A stretch of 64,000 bases of DNA from Dehalogenimonas sp. W (GTDB taxonomy: Bacteria > Chloroflexota > Dehalococcoidia > Dehalococcoidales > Dehalococcoidaceae). The translations under genes were made by a program, and so were the position numbers. The notes below the pieces were generated by a model that had not been told where the DNA came from, did not search any database, and worked only from the letters and a program-made list of their open reading frames with translations. The DNA is taken from NCBI RefSeq assembly GCF_037094495.1, contig NZ_CP146612.1, positions 1,426,001 through 1,490,000 on the forward strand, written 5' to 3'. Shown here piece after piece: positions 1 through 10,321 of the stretch (its first letter is position 1; each line of letters opens with the position of its first letter).

Positions 1-2105
<2,105 letters not shown>

Positions 2106-2136
2106 TTTTAATGATGTTACTTAACGGAGTGCGGTT

Positions 2137-2586
2137 GTGGCAACAATTAGATTAGAAATAGTGACCCCGGAGCGCCAGGTGTTTTCCGATGACGTGGATC
2201 TGGTAGTCGCACCCGGCAGTGAGGGAGAACTGGGTATTTTGCCGCATCACACCCCGCTGATGACGGCCCTCAAGACCGGTGAACTGCGGGCCAAAAAAGG
2301 TAGTGAAGAATATCTGCTGCTGGTTTCGGGCGGTTTTCTGGAAGTCAGACCTGACCGGGTGATCGTGCTGGCTGACGTTGCGGAACGGGCTGAAGATATT
2401 GACCTGGCCAGAGCTGAAGAAGCCCGCAAGCGGGCCGAGCAGCGTATGGCTGAGAAGTATGAACCCGGTGTTGATGCCGCGGAAACCGAGGCGGCCCTGC
2501 ACCGCGCCATGGCCCGGTTGGCCATCGCCGAAAAATCCCGGCGCCGCGGTAAGCGGTCTCACGGCGGCCCGCCTCAGGTAGGGTAG
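2137..2586 (+). CDS. atpC: F1 ATP synthase subunit epsilon
   Basis: Epsilon subunit of F1: an N-terminal beta sandwich (about residues 1-85, with [19 protein letters not shown] and the [14 protein letters not shown] motif) and a C-terminal helical hairpin (about 88-140) that can inhibit hydrolysis. It starts at GTG 2137 with GGAG at 2126-2129. The 149-residue length is slightly above the usual 135-140 because of a basic tail ([11 protein letters not shown]), which may only be a lineage extension. It is the last gene of the atp operon, followed by a strong terminator at 2605-2635. Confidence 0.95.
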   Translation: MATIRLEIVTPERQVFSDDVDLVVAPGSEGELGILPHHTPLMTALKTGELRAKKGSEEYLLLVSGGFLEVRPDRVIVLADVAERAEDIDLARAEEARKRAEQRMAEKYEPGVDAAETEAALHRAMARLAIAEKSRRRGKRSHGGPPQVG

Positions 2587-2604
2587 AATTATTTAAAAAC
2601 ACTT

Positions 2605-2635
2605 AAGCCCTCCGGTTAACCGGAGGGCTTTTTTA
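2605..2635 (+). terminator. Rho-independent terminator of the atp operon
   Basis: A perfect inverted repeat with 11-bp arms (AAGCCCTCCGG at 2605-2615 and its complement at 2620-2630) and a TTAA tetraloop runs into a TTTTTTA tract. It sits 19 bases after the atpC stop, so it ends the ATP synthase transcript. Confidence 0.93.
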
Positions 2636-2680
2636 TTGGGGCGGACCATCCGGTCAGGGCGCTCTAACGGCAATGACCGA

Positions 2681-2707
2681 AAGGGCATAGTAACATACTA
2701 TGCCCTT
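2681..2707 (-). terminator. Strong hairpin after rpsP-khpA (probable terminator without a U-tract)
   Basis: Two perfect 12-bp arms (AAGGGCATAGTA at 2681-2692 and its complement at 2696-2707) with a three-base loop lie 30 bases past the khpA stop. The bases beyond the hairpin on the minus strand are not T-rich, so this may be a hairpin-only terminator or an RNA 3'-end stabiliser. Confidence 0.55.
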
Positions 2708-2737
2708 GATTGGTGCTGTAGGAAACAGAGGGTGGAA

Positions 2738-2965
2738 TTACAGGATTTCAAGACGGGCTTTGATGCCGGCCTTGGCTGCCTTCACCCGGATCAGGGTGCG
2801 CATGGCCTGGGCGATTCGGCCCTGCTTGCCGATGATGCGGCCCTTGTCGCCGTCATCAACCTGCAGGCTGATCTTCAGCCCTTCTTCTTCCTGTTCTTCC
2901 GTTACGACCACCGCTTCAGGCTTGTCTGCCAGAGACTTGGCGATGTACTCAACTAGCTCCCTCAT
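2738..2965 (-). CDS. khpA: KH-domain RNA-binding protein KhpA
   Basis: A 75-residue single KH-domain protein of the KhpA (YlqC) family, a small cytoplasmic RNA chaperone. The KH core is seen in the GKRxxGKxGxxxxAxR-type loop, here GRIIGKQGRIAQAMRTLIR at about residues 42-60. The start is ATG 2965 with AAGGAGCC just upstream. It lies 27 bases behind rpsP, the usual rpsP-khpA arrangement, but the rimM and trmD genes that often follow are absent here; a hairpin ends the unit instead. Confidence 0.92.
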   Translation of the reverse strand: MRELVEYIAKSLADKPEAVVVTEEQEEEGLKISLQVDDGDKGRIIGKQGRIAQAMRTLIRVKAAKAGIKARLEIL

Positions 2966-2992
2966 GGAGGCTCCTTTTCGGCGGGAGTCAGG

Positions 2993-3235
2993 TTACTCCA
3001 GAACCCCGGCCTTTTTTAGAAGTCTGGTGACAGTATCCGTCGGCTGGGCACCCTTGGTCATCCAGTCCTTGGCTTTGTCAGCTTCAATGCTGACGGTTTC
3101 CGGGTTGGTCATCGGGTCATAATGACCGATAATCTCCAGGAACGCGCCGTTGCGCGCTGACCGGGAGTCAGAAATGACGATCCGGTAACTTGGTTTCTTT
3201 GGGGCACCCATTCTTCGTAATTTGATTTTCAGCAT
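2993..3235 (-). CDS. rpsP: 30S ribosomal protein S16
   Basis: An 80-residue S16 protein of the 30S subunit body. The diagnostic N-terminus ([20 protein letters not shown]) is followed by the conserved [18 protein letters not shown] segment and the C-terminal [13 protein letters not shown] region. Length is typical for the short form of the family. It is first in the rpsP-khpA operon, and a near-consensus promoter (3270-3298, minus) lies 35 bases upstream of its ATG. Confidence 0.97.
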   Translation of the reverse strand: MLKIKLRRMGAPKKPSYRIVISDSRSARNGAFLEIIGHYDPMTNPETVSIEADKAKDWMTKGAQPTDTVTRLLKKAGVLE

Positions 3236-3269
3236 TGTGTTGAGGATAACTCGCTTGTCTTTTTAGGGT

Positions 3270-3298
3270 ATTATCCGATATGCCAGCTTTGGTGTCAA
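3270..3298 (-). promoter_or_regulatory. Promoter of rpsP-khpA
   Basis: On the minus strand a perfect TTGACA (3298-3293) is separated by 17 bases from GATAAT (3275-3270). It faces rpsP and is back to back with the prfB promoter. Confidence 0.82.
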
Positions 3299-3330
3299 CT
3301 ATGTAATATTTGGCGGACTACGCGGCAGGT

Positions 3331-3359
3331 TTGGCAGGAAAGCAGGCAGCCGGTATAAT
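3331..3359 (+). promoter_or_regulatory. Promoter of prfB
   Basis: TTGGCA (3331-3336), a 17-base spacer and a perfect TATAAT (3354-3359) face prfB. The predicted start near 3366 gives a leader of about 93 bases. Confidence 0.8.
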
Positions 3360-3458
3360 CAGGGGGATTTATCCGGCGAGGCAGGAATCGGCGTCTCAGG
3401 CTGCTGATTATCTGGTGAAGGGGCTATCCCGGAGCCGGAATTAACGTTTAATGGAGTG

Positions 3459-4560
3459 ATGCTGTTGGAAATACCGGAGAAATTCAGAGGGCTGTTAGAG
3501 CGGATTAACCACGATATGGTGTGTCTTTGACGTTGTCGAAAAAGAAAAAGAAGTAACCAGCCTGGAACACCTGATTACCGGAGACGGTTTTTGGGAGGAT
3601 AGTGATAATTCCCAACGGGTAATGCGCCGGTTGAGCGGCTTGAAAAAGACGGTGGACCAGTGGCGCGGCCTGGAAAAACGGGTTGTGGAATTGGCGGAAC
3701 TGGCGGGACTGGCTGGAGCCGATTCTGAAATGACTGAGGTGGTGGAGTCCGAAACCTCTGAACTTGAAACCGAGCTGGATAAGCTGGAATTTGAGCTGGC
3801 TTACAGCGGCGAATATGATGAACGCAATGCCATTTTGGCTATTCACGCCGGTGCCGGGGGTGTAGAGAGCCAGGACTGGGCGGAGATGCTGCTTAATATG
3901 TACCTGAAATGGGCGGAACGGCGGGATTATGAGGCGGAAATACTGGAAACTTCCGCCGGGGATGAAGCCGGCATCAAGAGTGTGACGGTGATGGTTCGCG
4001 GCCGTTACGCTTACGGCAGCCTGCGGAGTGAACACGGGGTGCACCGGTTGATCCGGTTGTCGCCTTTTGACTCCGATCACGCCCGGCATACCTCCTTCGC
4101 ACTGGTGGAGATTATGCCCGAAGCTGAAGAGGATACCGATATTGAGATCAATCCGGATGACATAAAATTAGAAGCATTCCGCGCCAGCGGCGCCGGCGGC
4201 CAGAATGTTCAAAAAGTTTCCTCGGCGGTGCGGATTACCCATGTACCCAGCGGACTTGTGGTTACTGCCCAGACTGAACGCTCGCAGCATCAGAACCGGG
4301 AAATGGCCATGGGGTTACTCAAGGCGCGGTTGTTGAAACGCAAGATTGCCGAACAGGAAGCGGAGCGGGCGCGCATCAAGGGCGACCGGATTTCCAATGA
4401 ATGGGGCAGCCAGATCCGCAGTTATGTGCTACATCCGTATAAGATGATTAAGGATCACCGCACCGGTGTTGAAACCGGAAATCCCCAGGTGGTGCTGGAA
4501 GAGGGGCAACTGGATATGTTTATTGAAGCCTATCTGAAAGGTCAGATTACCAGTGAGTAA
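3459..4560 (+). CDS. prfB: Peptide chain release factor 2 (programmed +1 frameshift)
   Basis: RF2 recognises UGA and UAA stops and triggers peptide release. The gene is in two frames. Frame one runs from ATG 3459 (GGAG two bases upstream) through 23 codons to CTT TGA at 3525-3530; skipping T3528 continues with GAC at 3529 and gives 343 more residues, 366 in all, the normal family length. The CTTTGAC slip site matches the autoregulatory RF2 frameshift. The second part carries the RF2-type SPF anticodon tripeptide (RLIRLSPFDSDHARH) and the catalytic GGQ (ASGAGGQNVQK). The usual purine-rich SD-like stimulator before CTT is weak here (ATGGTGTGT). A downstream start at 3622 would miss the N-terminal domain, so frameshifting is the better model. 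Confidence 0.93.
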
Positions 4561-5785
4561 GCGGTTTTTGGGCCTGATAGCGACCGGTATATTGCTGTTG
4601 GCGGCGATAGCGCCGGTACCCGCGGCGGCTGAAGAGCTGAATATCAGCAGTATGAATTACGCCGCTTCATTTCCGAATTCCCTCAGTTTCACCCTGAAGG
4701 CTACAGCACCGGTTGAAATTGTGGATGCCCGGTTGCATTATCAGGTGCAGCGGCAGGGCTTCGCCGAGGTGTTCAATGAAGTCATCGTGAAGGTGGCTCC
4801 GGCGACGGACGTCAGCCTGAGTTATTCACTTAATTTGCGCCGGGTAGGGGGCTTGCCGCCCGGAGTCGTCATAGATTATTGGTGGACGCTTTATGACGCC
4901 GGCGGGCGGGAATATGTCACTGAAGTGAATAAGCTGACTTTTAACGATGAGCGCTACCAATGGCGGGCGCTGTCTGAAGGGTTGGTAACATTATACTGGT
5001 ATAACGGTTCAGATTCATTCGCCGGCCAACTGATGGCTACGGCCCAGCAAGCTCTGGATAAACTGGAGAACGATACCGGTGCCCGATTGAGCGAACCGGT
5101 TAATATTTACATTTACGATAGTGCCCAGTCACTTCAGGGTTCCATGGTGTTTCCTCAGGAATGGACCGGCGGGGTCGCCTTTACTAATTTCAATACCATA
5201 GCCATCGGTATAGAAACCTCCAGTTTGACCTGGGGAAAGCGGGCCATCGTCCACGAGTTGGCGCATGTGGTAACCAACCAGGTGACGGCTAACCCATACA
5301 ACAGCATTCCGACGTGGTTGAACGAAGGCTTGTCTATGTATGCCGAAGGGCCGCTGGATGCCCTGTATGTCGTTTTTTATAACAGCGCCCGGGATCAGCA
5401 AAGCCTGATTTCAGTGCGCAGTCTGACCAGTCCGTTTTCGGCTGACCCCGCATTGGCGTATCTGTCCTATGCAGAAAGTTATCATGTGGTGAAATACCTG
5501 ATTGATACCTACGGTCAGGACAAGATGAGCCGCTTTCTCGATCAGTTTGCTGAAGGCGCCAGCGCCGACGGTGCCTTGGAGGCAGTGTACGGTTTTGACT
5601 TGGAGGGGTTGGACGCCGAATGGCAGGAATACGCCTATAATGCCGTGCCGGACCGGTTTCAGTCCGCTGTGATATGGACACCATGGCTGGTGCTGCTTAT
5701 AGTCCTCGTATCTGGAGCTTCGGTAATTATTGCCGTGTGGCTGTTTTATCCCCGGATGGTCAGGGTGGAAAGGGTGGATCAATGA
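4553..5785 (+). CDS. Secreted/membrane-anchored HExxH metallopeptidase (peptidase MA-like)
   Basis: A 410-residue protein with an N-terminal signal peptide (about 1-26, ending APVPAAAEE), an extracytoplasmic beta-rich region (30-140), a zinc peptidase domain and a C-terminal membrane segment (about 373-398). Zinc ligands are visible as HELAH (234-238) and the glutamate of WLNEGLSMYAEG (E258), the spacing of gluzincin MA-clan peptidases. It starts at GTG 4553, overlapping the prfB stop by eight bases (GTGAGTAA), and its TGA overlaps the ATG of the next gene, so it is co-transcribed with prfB and the lipoprotein. The substrate is unknown; an outward-facing, membrane-tethered protease is the inference. 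Confidence 0.8.
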   Translation: MSKRFLGLIATGILLLAAIAPVPAAAEELNISSMNYAASFPNSLSFTLKATAPVEIVDARLHYQVQRQGFAEVFNEVIVKVAPATDVSLSYSLNLRRVGGLPPGVVIDYWWTLYDAGGREYVTEVNKLTFNDERYQWRALSEGLVTLYWYNGSDSFAGQLMATAQQALDKLENDTGARLSEPVNIYIYDSAQSLQGSMVFPQEWTGGVAFTNFNTIAIGIETSSLTWGKRAIVHELAHVVTNQVTANPYNSIPTWLNEGLSMYAEGPLDALYVVFYNSARDQQSLISVRSLTSPFSADPALAYLSYAESYHVVKYLIDTYGQDKMSRFLDQFAEGASADGALEAVYGFDLEGLDAEWQEYAYNAVPDRFQSAVIWTPWLVLLIVLVSGASVIIAVWLFYPRMVRVERVDQ

Positions 5786-7407
5786 TCAGACGGTTGCTGA
5801 CTCCCGTGCTGAGCGCGGTACTGGTTTTCTCAATAATTCTCACCGGTTGTACCCCTGGAGGCGGCGACACGCTACCCCCCCCCGGCAGTGGCGGCCGATT
5901 GAATCTGGCGGCAACTGAGCCTTATAACCTGGACCCGGCGCTGGTGGGGGATGCCGGCGGCCTGACGTTTGTCAGCCAGATTTTCACCGGGCTGGTGAAA
6001 GTGACCGCGACCGGTGTTGAGCCGGATATCGCCGCCGGCTGGGTGATTAGCAATGACGGTACCGTTTATACTTTTACCCTGCGGCAGGACGTCCTTTTTC
6101 AGGACGGCACCCCGGTGACGGCCGCTGACTTTAAGTATTCCTGGGAACGGGCGCTGACGCCGGCCACCGGCAGCACCACCGCCCGGACCTATCTGGGCGA
6201 TATTCTCGGTGCTGAGGCAATGCTGGCCGGGGAATCGTCGTCATTGGCTGGAGTCAGGGTGATTGACGACTATACCTTGGAAATCACCATAGATACCGCC
6301 CGGTCCTATTTTCTGTCCAAACTGACGTATGCCACCGCTTTTGTGGTGGACGCGGCTAACGTTGCCGAAGGCGGGGAATGGTGGCGCAGCCCCAACGGCA
6401 CCGGGCCGTTCAAGATGGACCAGTGGGCGACTGACGCCTACATCATGCTAAAAAAGAATGAAAGCTACTACGGCGGCGTGCCGTCGCTGGATTCGGTAGT
6501 ATTTAAATTCTTGGCCGGGCGGGCCATGGACCTTTATGAACTGGGTGAAGTTGACGTGGCCGGGGTTGACCTGGCCTATATTGACCGGGCGCTGGATCCC
6601 GCAGGTGTATTTGCCGCGGATGCGCAGGTGATATCTCAGCTAAGTCTGTATTTTCTGGGTTTCAACAGCGCCGAAGCCCCTTTTGATGACCCGCTGATCC
6701 GTCAGGCTTTCTCCCTGGCGTTGAACCGGAATCAACTGATGGCACTGGTTTTCAACAACATGAACCAGGCGGCGGAAGGTATTGTACCGCCGGGTATTCC
6801 CGGGTATGACCCGGATAAAACGGGCATCGGCTTTGATCCGGAATTGGCTCGGGAGCTGATTGCCCGGTCATCATACGGCAGTGTAGCCAATTTACCCGAG
6901 ATAACGCTGACTACTCTGGGTTATGGGGGTCTTATTGGCTCTGATCTGGAAGCGGTTATTCATCAGTGGCAGGTGAATCTGGGAGTAGAAGTTAAAGTCC
7001 GGCAACTGGAGCCGGAGGTCTTTCTGTATAACCTGAAACAGGAAAAAGATCAGATATTTTACCAGGGCTGGATCGCGGACTACCCGCATCCGCAGAATTT
7101 TCTGGAAATTCTGTTTCAGACCGGAGCCGACAACAACTGGGGTGGATACAGCAATCCCTTGGTTGACCAGTTGCTGGCGCAAGCCGCGATGTTGACCGAT
7201 GAGGCGGCCAGCGAAGCGCTGTACCGGCAGGTGGAGGAGATACTGGTGGCGGATGCGGCAGTCTGGCCGTATTATTTTGGCCGCAGCTACCTGCTGGTCA
7301 AACCGTATGTGAAAGGCTATGAACTCAGTCCGCTGGGTGTGCCTGTGCTGCAAAACGTCAGCGTTGACCGGGCGGTGGAGGCTCCGACCGGGCTTACGGT
7401 GAGTTAA
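5782..7407 (+). CDS. ABC-type oligopeptide/nickel-like solute-binding lipoprotein (SBP family 5)
   Basis: A 541-residue family 5 extracellular solute-binding protein of the DppA/OppA kind. The start at ATG 5782 overlaps the previous stop (ATGA) and gives a clean lipoprotein signal with lipobox ILTGC (Cys23). Family features include the N-terminal ATEPYNLDPALVGD segment, the VLFQDGTPVTAADFKYSWER motif and the C-terminal YQGWIADYPHPQNFLEILF stretch. No ABC permease or ATPase genes are adjacent, so it is an orphan binding protein that must either work with a transporter encoded elsewhere or act alone. The ligand cannot be told from sequence. Confidence 0.9.
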   Translation: MIRRLLTPVLSAVLVFSIILTGCTPGGGDTLPPPGSGGRLNLAATEPYNLDPALVGDAGGLTFVSQIFTGLVKVTATGVEPDIAAGWVISNDGTVYTFTLRQDVLFQDGTPVTAADFKYSWERALTPATGSTTARTYLGDILGAEAMLAGESSSLAGVRVIDDYTLEITIDTARSYFLSKLTYATAFVVDAANVAEGGEWWRSPNGTGPFKMDQWATDAYIMLKKNESYYGGVPSLDSVVFKFLAGRAMDLYELGEVDVAGVDLAYIDRALDPAGVFAADAQVISQLSLYFLGFNSAEAPFDDPLIRQAFSLALNRNQLMALVFNNMNQAAEGIVPPGIPGYDPDKTGIGFDPELARELIARSSYGSVANLPEITLTTLGYGGLIGSDLEAVIHQWQVNLGVEVKVRQLEPEVFLYNLKQEKDQIFYQGWIADYPHPQNFLEILFQTGADNNWGGYSNPLVDQLLAQAAMLTDEAASEALYRQVEEILVADAAVWPYYFGRSYLLVKPYVKGYELSPLGVPVLQNVSVDRAVEAPTGLTVS

Positions 7408-7440
7408 TTCCGGGAAGCCTATCGGGAACGGTGGGGAAAA

Positions 7441-7530
7441 TGGCGGAGGGTGTGGGATTCGAACCCACGGTTCCCTTGCAGGAACAACGGTTTTCAAGAC
7501 CGTCACCTTAAACCGCTCGGACAACCCTCC
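7441..7530 (-). tRNA. tRNA-Ser (UGA anticodon)
   Basis: On the minus strand a class II tRNA of 90 bases begins GGAGGGTTGTCCGAGCGG and ends in an encoded CCA (7443-7441). The acceptor stem is GGAGGGT/ACCCTCC, the T loop is GGGTTCGAATCCC, and a long variable arm is present as expected for serine. The anticodon loop CTTGAAA gives anticodon TGA at 7496-7494, reading UCA-type codons. It sits between the convergent lipoprotein and sensor kinase genes. Confidence 0.97.
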
Positions 7531-7584
7531 ATGGCAGGCCCGGAAACCAGCGGGCGTGAGCGTTATTTTATCACGAGCGGCTGT

Positions 7585-10137
7585 TTATTGCACGGCTGCG
7601 ACGGTGGGATCCAGCGGTAACTCAATGATAAAAGCGGTATCCTGACCCTCGGCGCTTTTAACCCGGACCGTGCCGCCATGGCTGGTGACAATGCCATACA
7701 CAATGGACAGCCCCAGTCCGGTACCCTGACCCTCCGGTTTGGTGGTGAAAAAGGGATCAAAAAGGTGTTTCTGTTGCTCCGGACTGATAGCCGGCCCTGT
7801 ATTGGCCAGCGTCACCCGGATTTTGCTGCCGGCAACTTCTGTGGCCACCGTCAGACGGCCTCCGTTGCGGGATTCCCGCATGACATATTCGGCATTGATG
7901 ATGATATTCAGAAAAACCTGTTGCATTTGCGCCGGGTCGGCCTTGATCTCCGGCAACTCCGGTGATAGATGTAAAACAACCTCAATATTATTAACTTTGT
8001 GCTCGTAAGCTCGAAGCAAAAAGGTCTCAGTGAGGACGTCGTTGAGCTGAGTCGGGCGTTTGAATGCCTCGTGGCGGCGGGCAAAGGTCAGCATATTGCG
8101 AACAACCTTAACGGTGCGCTGGGCTTCGGAGTAGATGGTGTTTACGTCCTCCCTGATGTCAGCCGGCAAGGTTTTCTCCTTGAGCAGTTCGGCAAAACCC
8201 AGGACACCGGTCAGGGGGTTGTTGATTTCGTGGGCGATTCCCGCGGCGAGTTCGCCGACTGAGGCCAGCCGGTCGGTGATGATCAATTTTTCCTGCATGG
8301 CTTTACGGTCGGTTATATCCCGGGCCAATCCCATCATAAAGGTTTGACCGTTGATATCAACTTTTTGCGCATGTATCTCCACCGGAACGTTGTGTCCGTC
8401 TTTGTGGTGGTGAACGGTCTCAAAGACCGCGCTGTTTTGCTCCAGCACCCGGGAAATGTTTTGTGGTAAGGCTGAAAGGTTTTCGGGCGCCACGATTTTA
8501 TCCAGTGTCAGGTCCATGAATTCAGACTGAGTATAGCCCAGCGATTTGTGAGCCTGTTCGTTAAAATACTTGAATTTGCGAGAACCGGCCTCTACCACGA
8601 AGATACTGTCCAACGAAGCGTCCAGTAACCGGGCCCGGAGCGCCAGGTCCTGTTGCGCCCGATTACGATCAGTTACGTCCCAGACGGTGGAGATCATCAG
8701 GTTTTGCTCCGGCAGCGGGATATTGATGGCGCTGATGACATGTTCCGACCCATCCTGGTGGACAATCGGAATATTTTCCCAGACCATACGTTCCGGGTCT
8801 CCGGAGTTGATGTCGGACATGATTCTTTGCTGAATCTTGTGACGATACTCCGGATCAGGGTAGACGTGTTTGAAGAATTCAGTCACATCGGAAATTATTG
8901 CCGCCGGCCAGCCGTAGATAGCCTCAAATTGTCGGTTAATATATTCAAAAGGTTGATCCGGTGCGTTGACCGCCAGGCCGATCGGCAGATTGTCGGTAAC
9001 TGTTTCAATAAACTGATTGCGGCGCGCCAGTTCCGCCAGATGGCGCGCCGCTTCAGCGCGTTTGCGGATTTTTTCAATACCGAGCGATAAATCCTGGGAT
9101 ACTTCCTCAATCAGATCGAATTCTTCCTGGTCAGCAAAGGCCTGGGCATTGGCAGAGCAAATACTGAAAGCGCCGATTACCTGATTATGCACGATTAGGG
9201 GCATAGATATGGCCGTGGCAAGCAAGCTGTCAGCATAACTGGCGCGAACGACCGGGTGGATGTCCTCTACTCGCTCGCTGCCAAATTCCTGCAGACAGCG
9301 TTCATAATCGGCCAGTTCACCGGCATGGACTGCCGGTTGCAGCAGCCCGTCGGTGTCAGCCAGCGCAATCCAGGCGACGTTATAATCCGGATGCTGGACG
9401 GTTCTCCGGCAGGCCTTGGCCAGCAAGGCGGTTTCTTCTTCCTCCTGGACGATGAGTTGATTGATATCCCTGATCAAGCTCAAAACCCTATTCAGGTAGA
9501 CGATTTTTTCCGTGTGCTTGCGGCGTTCAGAAACATCCTCCAGCAGGGTAACAATGCCCCATGGTGAGCCTTCAGTACCTTTGAGCAGGGCCGAGCTATA
9601 GCGGGCCGGGAAAGAAGTGCCGTCAGGACGAATGATATCGTGTTCAATGACGCCGCTTTCACCTTCTCTGATGGTATGTCGTACCCCGGCGGTGAGCTCC
9701 GAATGTGATTCTGGCGTGAAAAAATCGTAAATACTCATACCGAAAAGTTCAGCCGGTTTATCCAGGCAGGACATACGGAATGCTGCGGGGTTGAATTCTA
9801 CGATTTTGCCGTTAAGGTCTGTGACTACCACCCCCTGGGTGAGGGCATCAAACATCACCCTCAATTTTTCTTCAGCCTGTTTCAGGAGCTGATTGGAACG
9901 CCTTAACCGGCTCATGGAAGATCGTATTAAGAAAAACAGGAGGGCGGCAGTGATGACGACGAACCCTAGTCCTTTAAACGTTTGTAGGGATGCGATAGAA
10001 CCAGGATCGCTGACTATCATAGCCACGAAACGGTCAGAAAATACGATCCAGATTACCGACACGACAAGATAAATGAGGGTGATGGTCAGCGGGGATAAAC
10101 TCCTGAGCCTGGTTGATCCGGAATCAGTTTGCAACAT
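7585..10137 (-). CDS. Membrane-anchored PAS/GAF sensor histidine kinase
   Basis: An 850-residue hybrid-free histidine kinase. Two N-terminal membrane helices (about 16-35 and 52-72) are followed by a coiled segment, a PAS domain (about 90-205), a GAF-type domain (about 220-365), two more PAS domains (about 375-495 and 495-620), then HisKA with the phospho-acceptor in GIAHEINNPLTG (His636) and a HATPase_c domain with N, G1 (DPFFTTKPEGQGTGLGL) and G2 boxes. GGAG lies ahead of ATG 10137. No response regulator is adjacent, so it is an orphan kinase; its partner may be elsewhere. It is divergent from glnA, with 184 bases between the start codons, so a nitrogen-related role is possible but unproven. 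Confidence 0.92.
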   Translation of the reverse strand: MLQTDSGSTRLRSLSPLTITLIYLVVSVIWIVFSDRFVAMIVSDPGSIASLQTFKGLGFVVITAALLFFLIRSSMSRLRRSNQLLKQAEEKLRVMFDALTQGVVVTDLNGKIVEFNPAAFRMSCLDKPAELFGMSIYDFFTPESHSELTAGVRHTIREGESGVIEHDIIRPDGTSFPARYSSALLKGTEGSPWGIVTLLEDVSERRKHTEKIVYLNRVLSLIRDINQLIVQEEEETALLAKACRRTVQHPDYNVAWIALADTDGLLQPAVHAGELADYERCLQEFGSERVEDIHPVVRASYADSLLATAISMPLIVHNQVIGAFSICSANAQAFADQEEFDLIEEVSQDLSLGIEKIRKRAEAARHLAELARRNQFIETVTDNLPIGLAVNAPDQPFEYINRQFEAIYGWPAAIISDVTEFFKHVYPDPEYRHKIQQRIMSDINSGDPERMVWENIPIVHQDGSEHVISAINIPLPEQNLMISTVWDVTDRNRAQQDLALRARLLDASLDSIFVVEAGSRKFKYFNEQAHKSLGYTQSEFMDLTLDKIVAPENLSALPQNISRVLEQNSAVFETVHHHKDGHNVPVEIHAQKVDINGQTFMMGLARDITDRKAMQEKLIITDRLASVGELAAGIAHEINNPLTGVLGFAELLKEKTLPADIREDVNTIYSEAQRTVKVVRNMLTFARRHEAFKRPTQLNDVLTETFLLRAYEHKVNNIEVVLHLSPELPEIKADPAQMQQVFLNIIINAEYVMRESRNGGRLTVATEVAGSKIRVTLANTGPAISPEQQKHLFDPFFTTKPEGQGTGLGLSIVYGIVTSHGGTVRVKSAEGQDTAFIIELPLDPTVAAVQ

Positions 10138-10201
10138 TTTCGGTCTCCAACCTCTGAACAGCTATACTCATTATTAGCACACAAATCTCATTAGGACAAC
10201 A

Positions 10202-10303
10202 GTTACAATGAATAACGGAAGATATTTTAGCGGGTGTTACAAAAACAGGCGGATTTTCTGTAACATACCTGAAACATTTATCGGGTAGAATGTTACCGAA
10301 AGA
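10202..10303 (+). promoter_or_regulatory. Repeated GTNAC sites and promoter ahead of glnA
   Basis: Four GTNAC pentamers lie in this intergenic region: GTTAC 10202-10206, GTTAC 10236-10240, GTAAC 10260-10264 and GTTAC 10292-10296. The third is followed after exactly six bases by GAAAC (10271-10275), the layout known for actinobacterial GlnR boxes (gTnAC-n6-GaAAC). A TAGAAT at 10286-10291 is a fair -10, with no good -35, so the GTAAC/GAAAC element would sit where an activator binds. The pattern is seen; its function as a nitrogen operator is inference. Confidence 0.45.
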
Positions 10304-10321
10304 AATAACATGGAGGGAACT

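Noticed and set aside
3459-3622. prfB as a pseudogene broken by TGA 3528
   Set aside because: The TGA lies in the CTTTGAC frameshift site known from RF2 genes and the joined protein has normal length and all motifs.
3505-4089. 194-residue minus-strand frame inside prfB
   Set aside because: It is antisense to clearly conserved RF2 sequence and shows no family features.
5674-5781. Upstream start of the solute-binding lipoprotein
   Set aside because: ATG 5782 gives a proper lipoprotein signal and overlaps the previous stop as ATGA; the longer form would destroy the signal.
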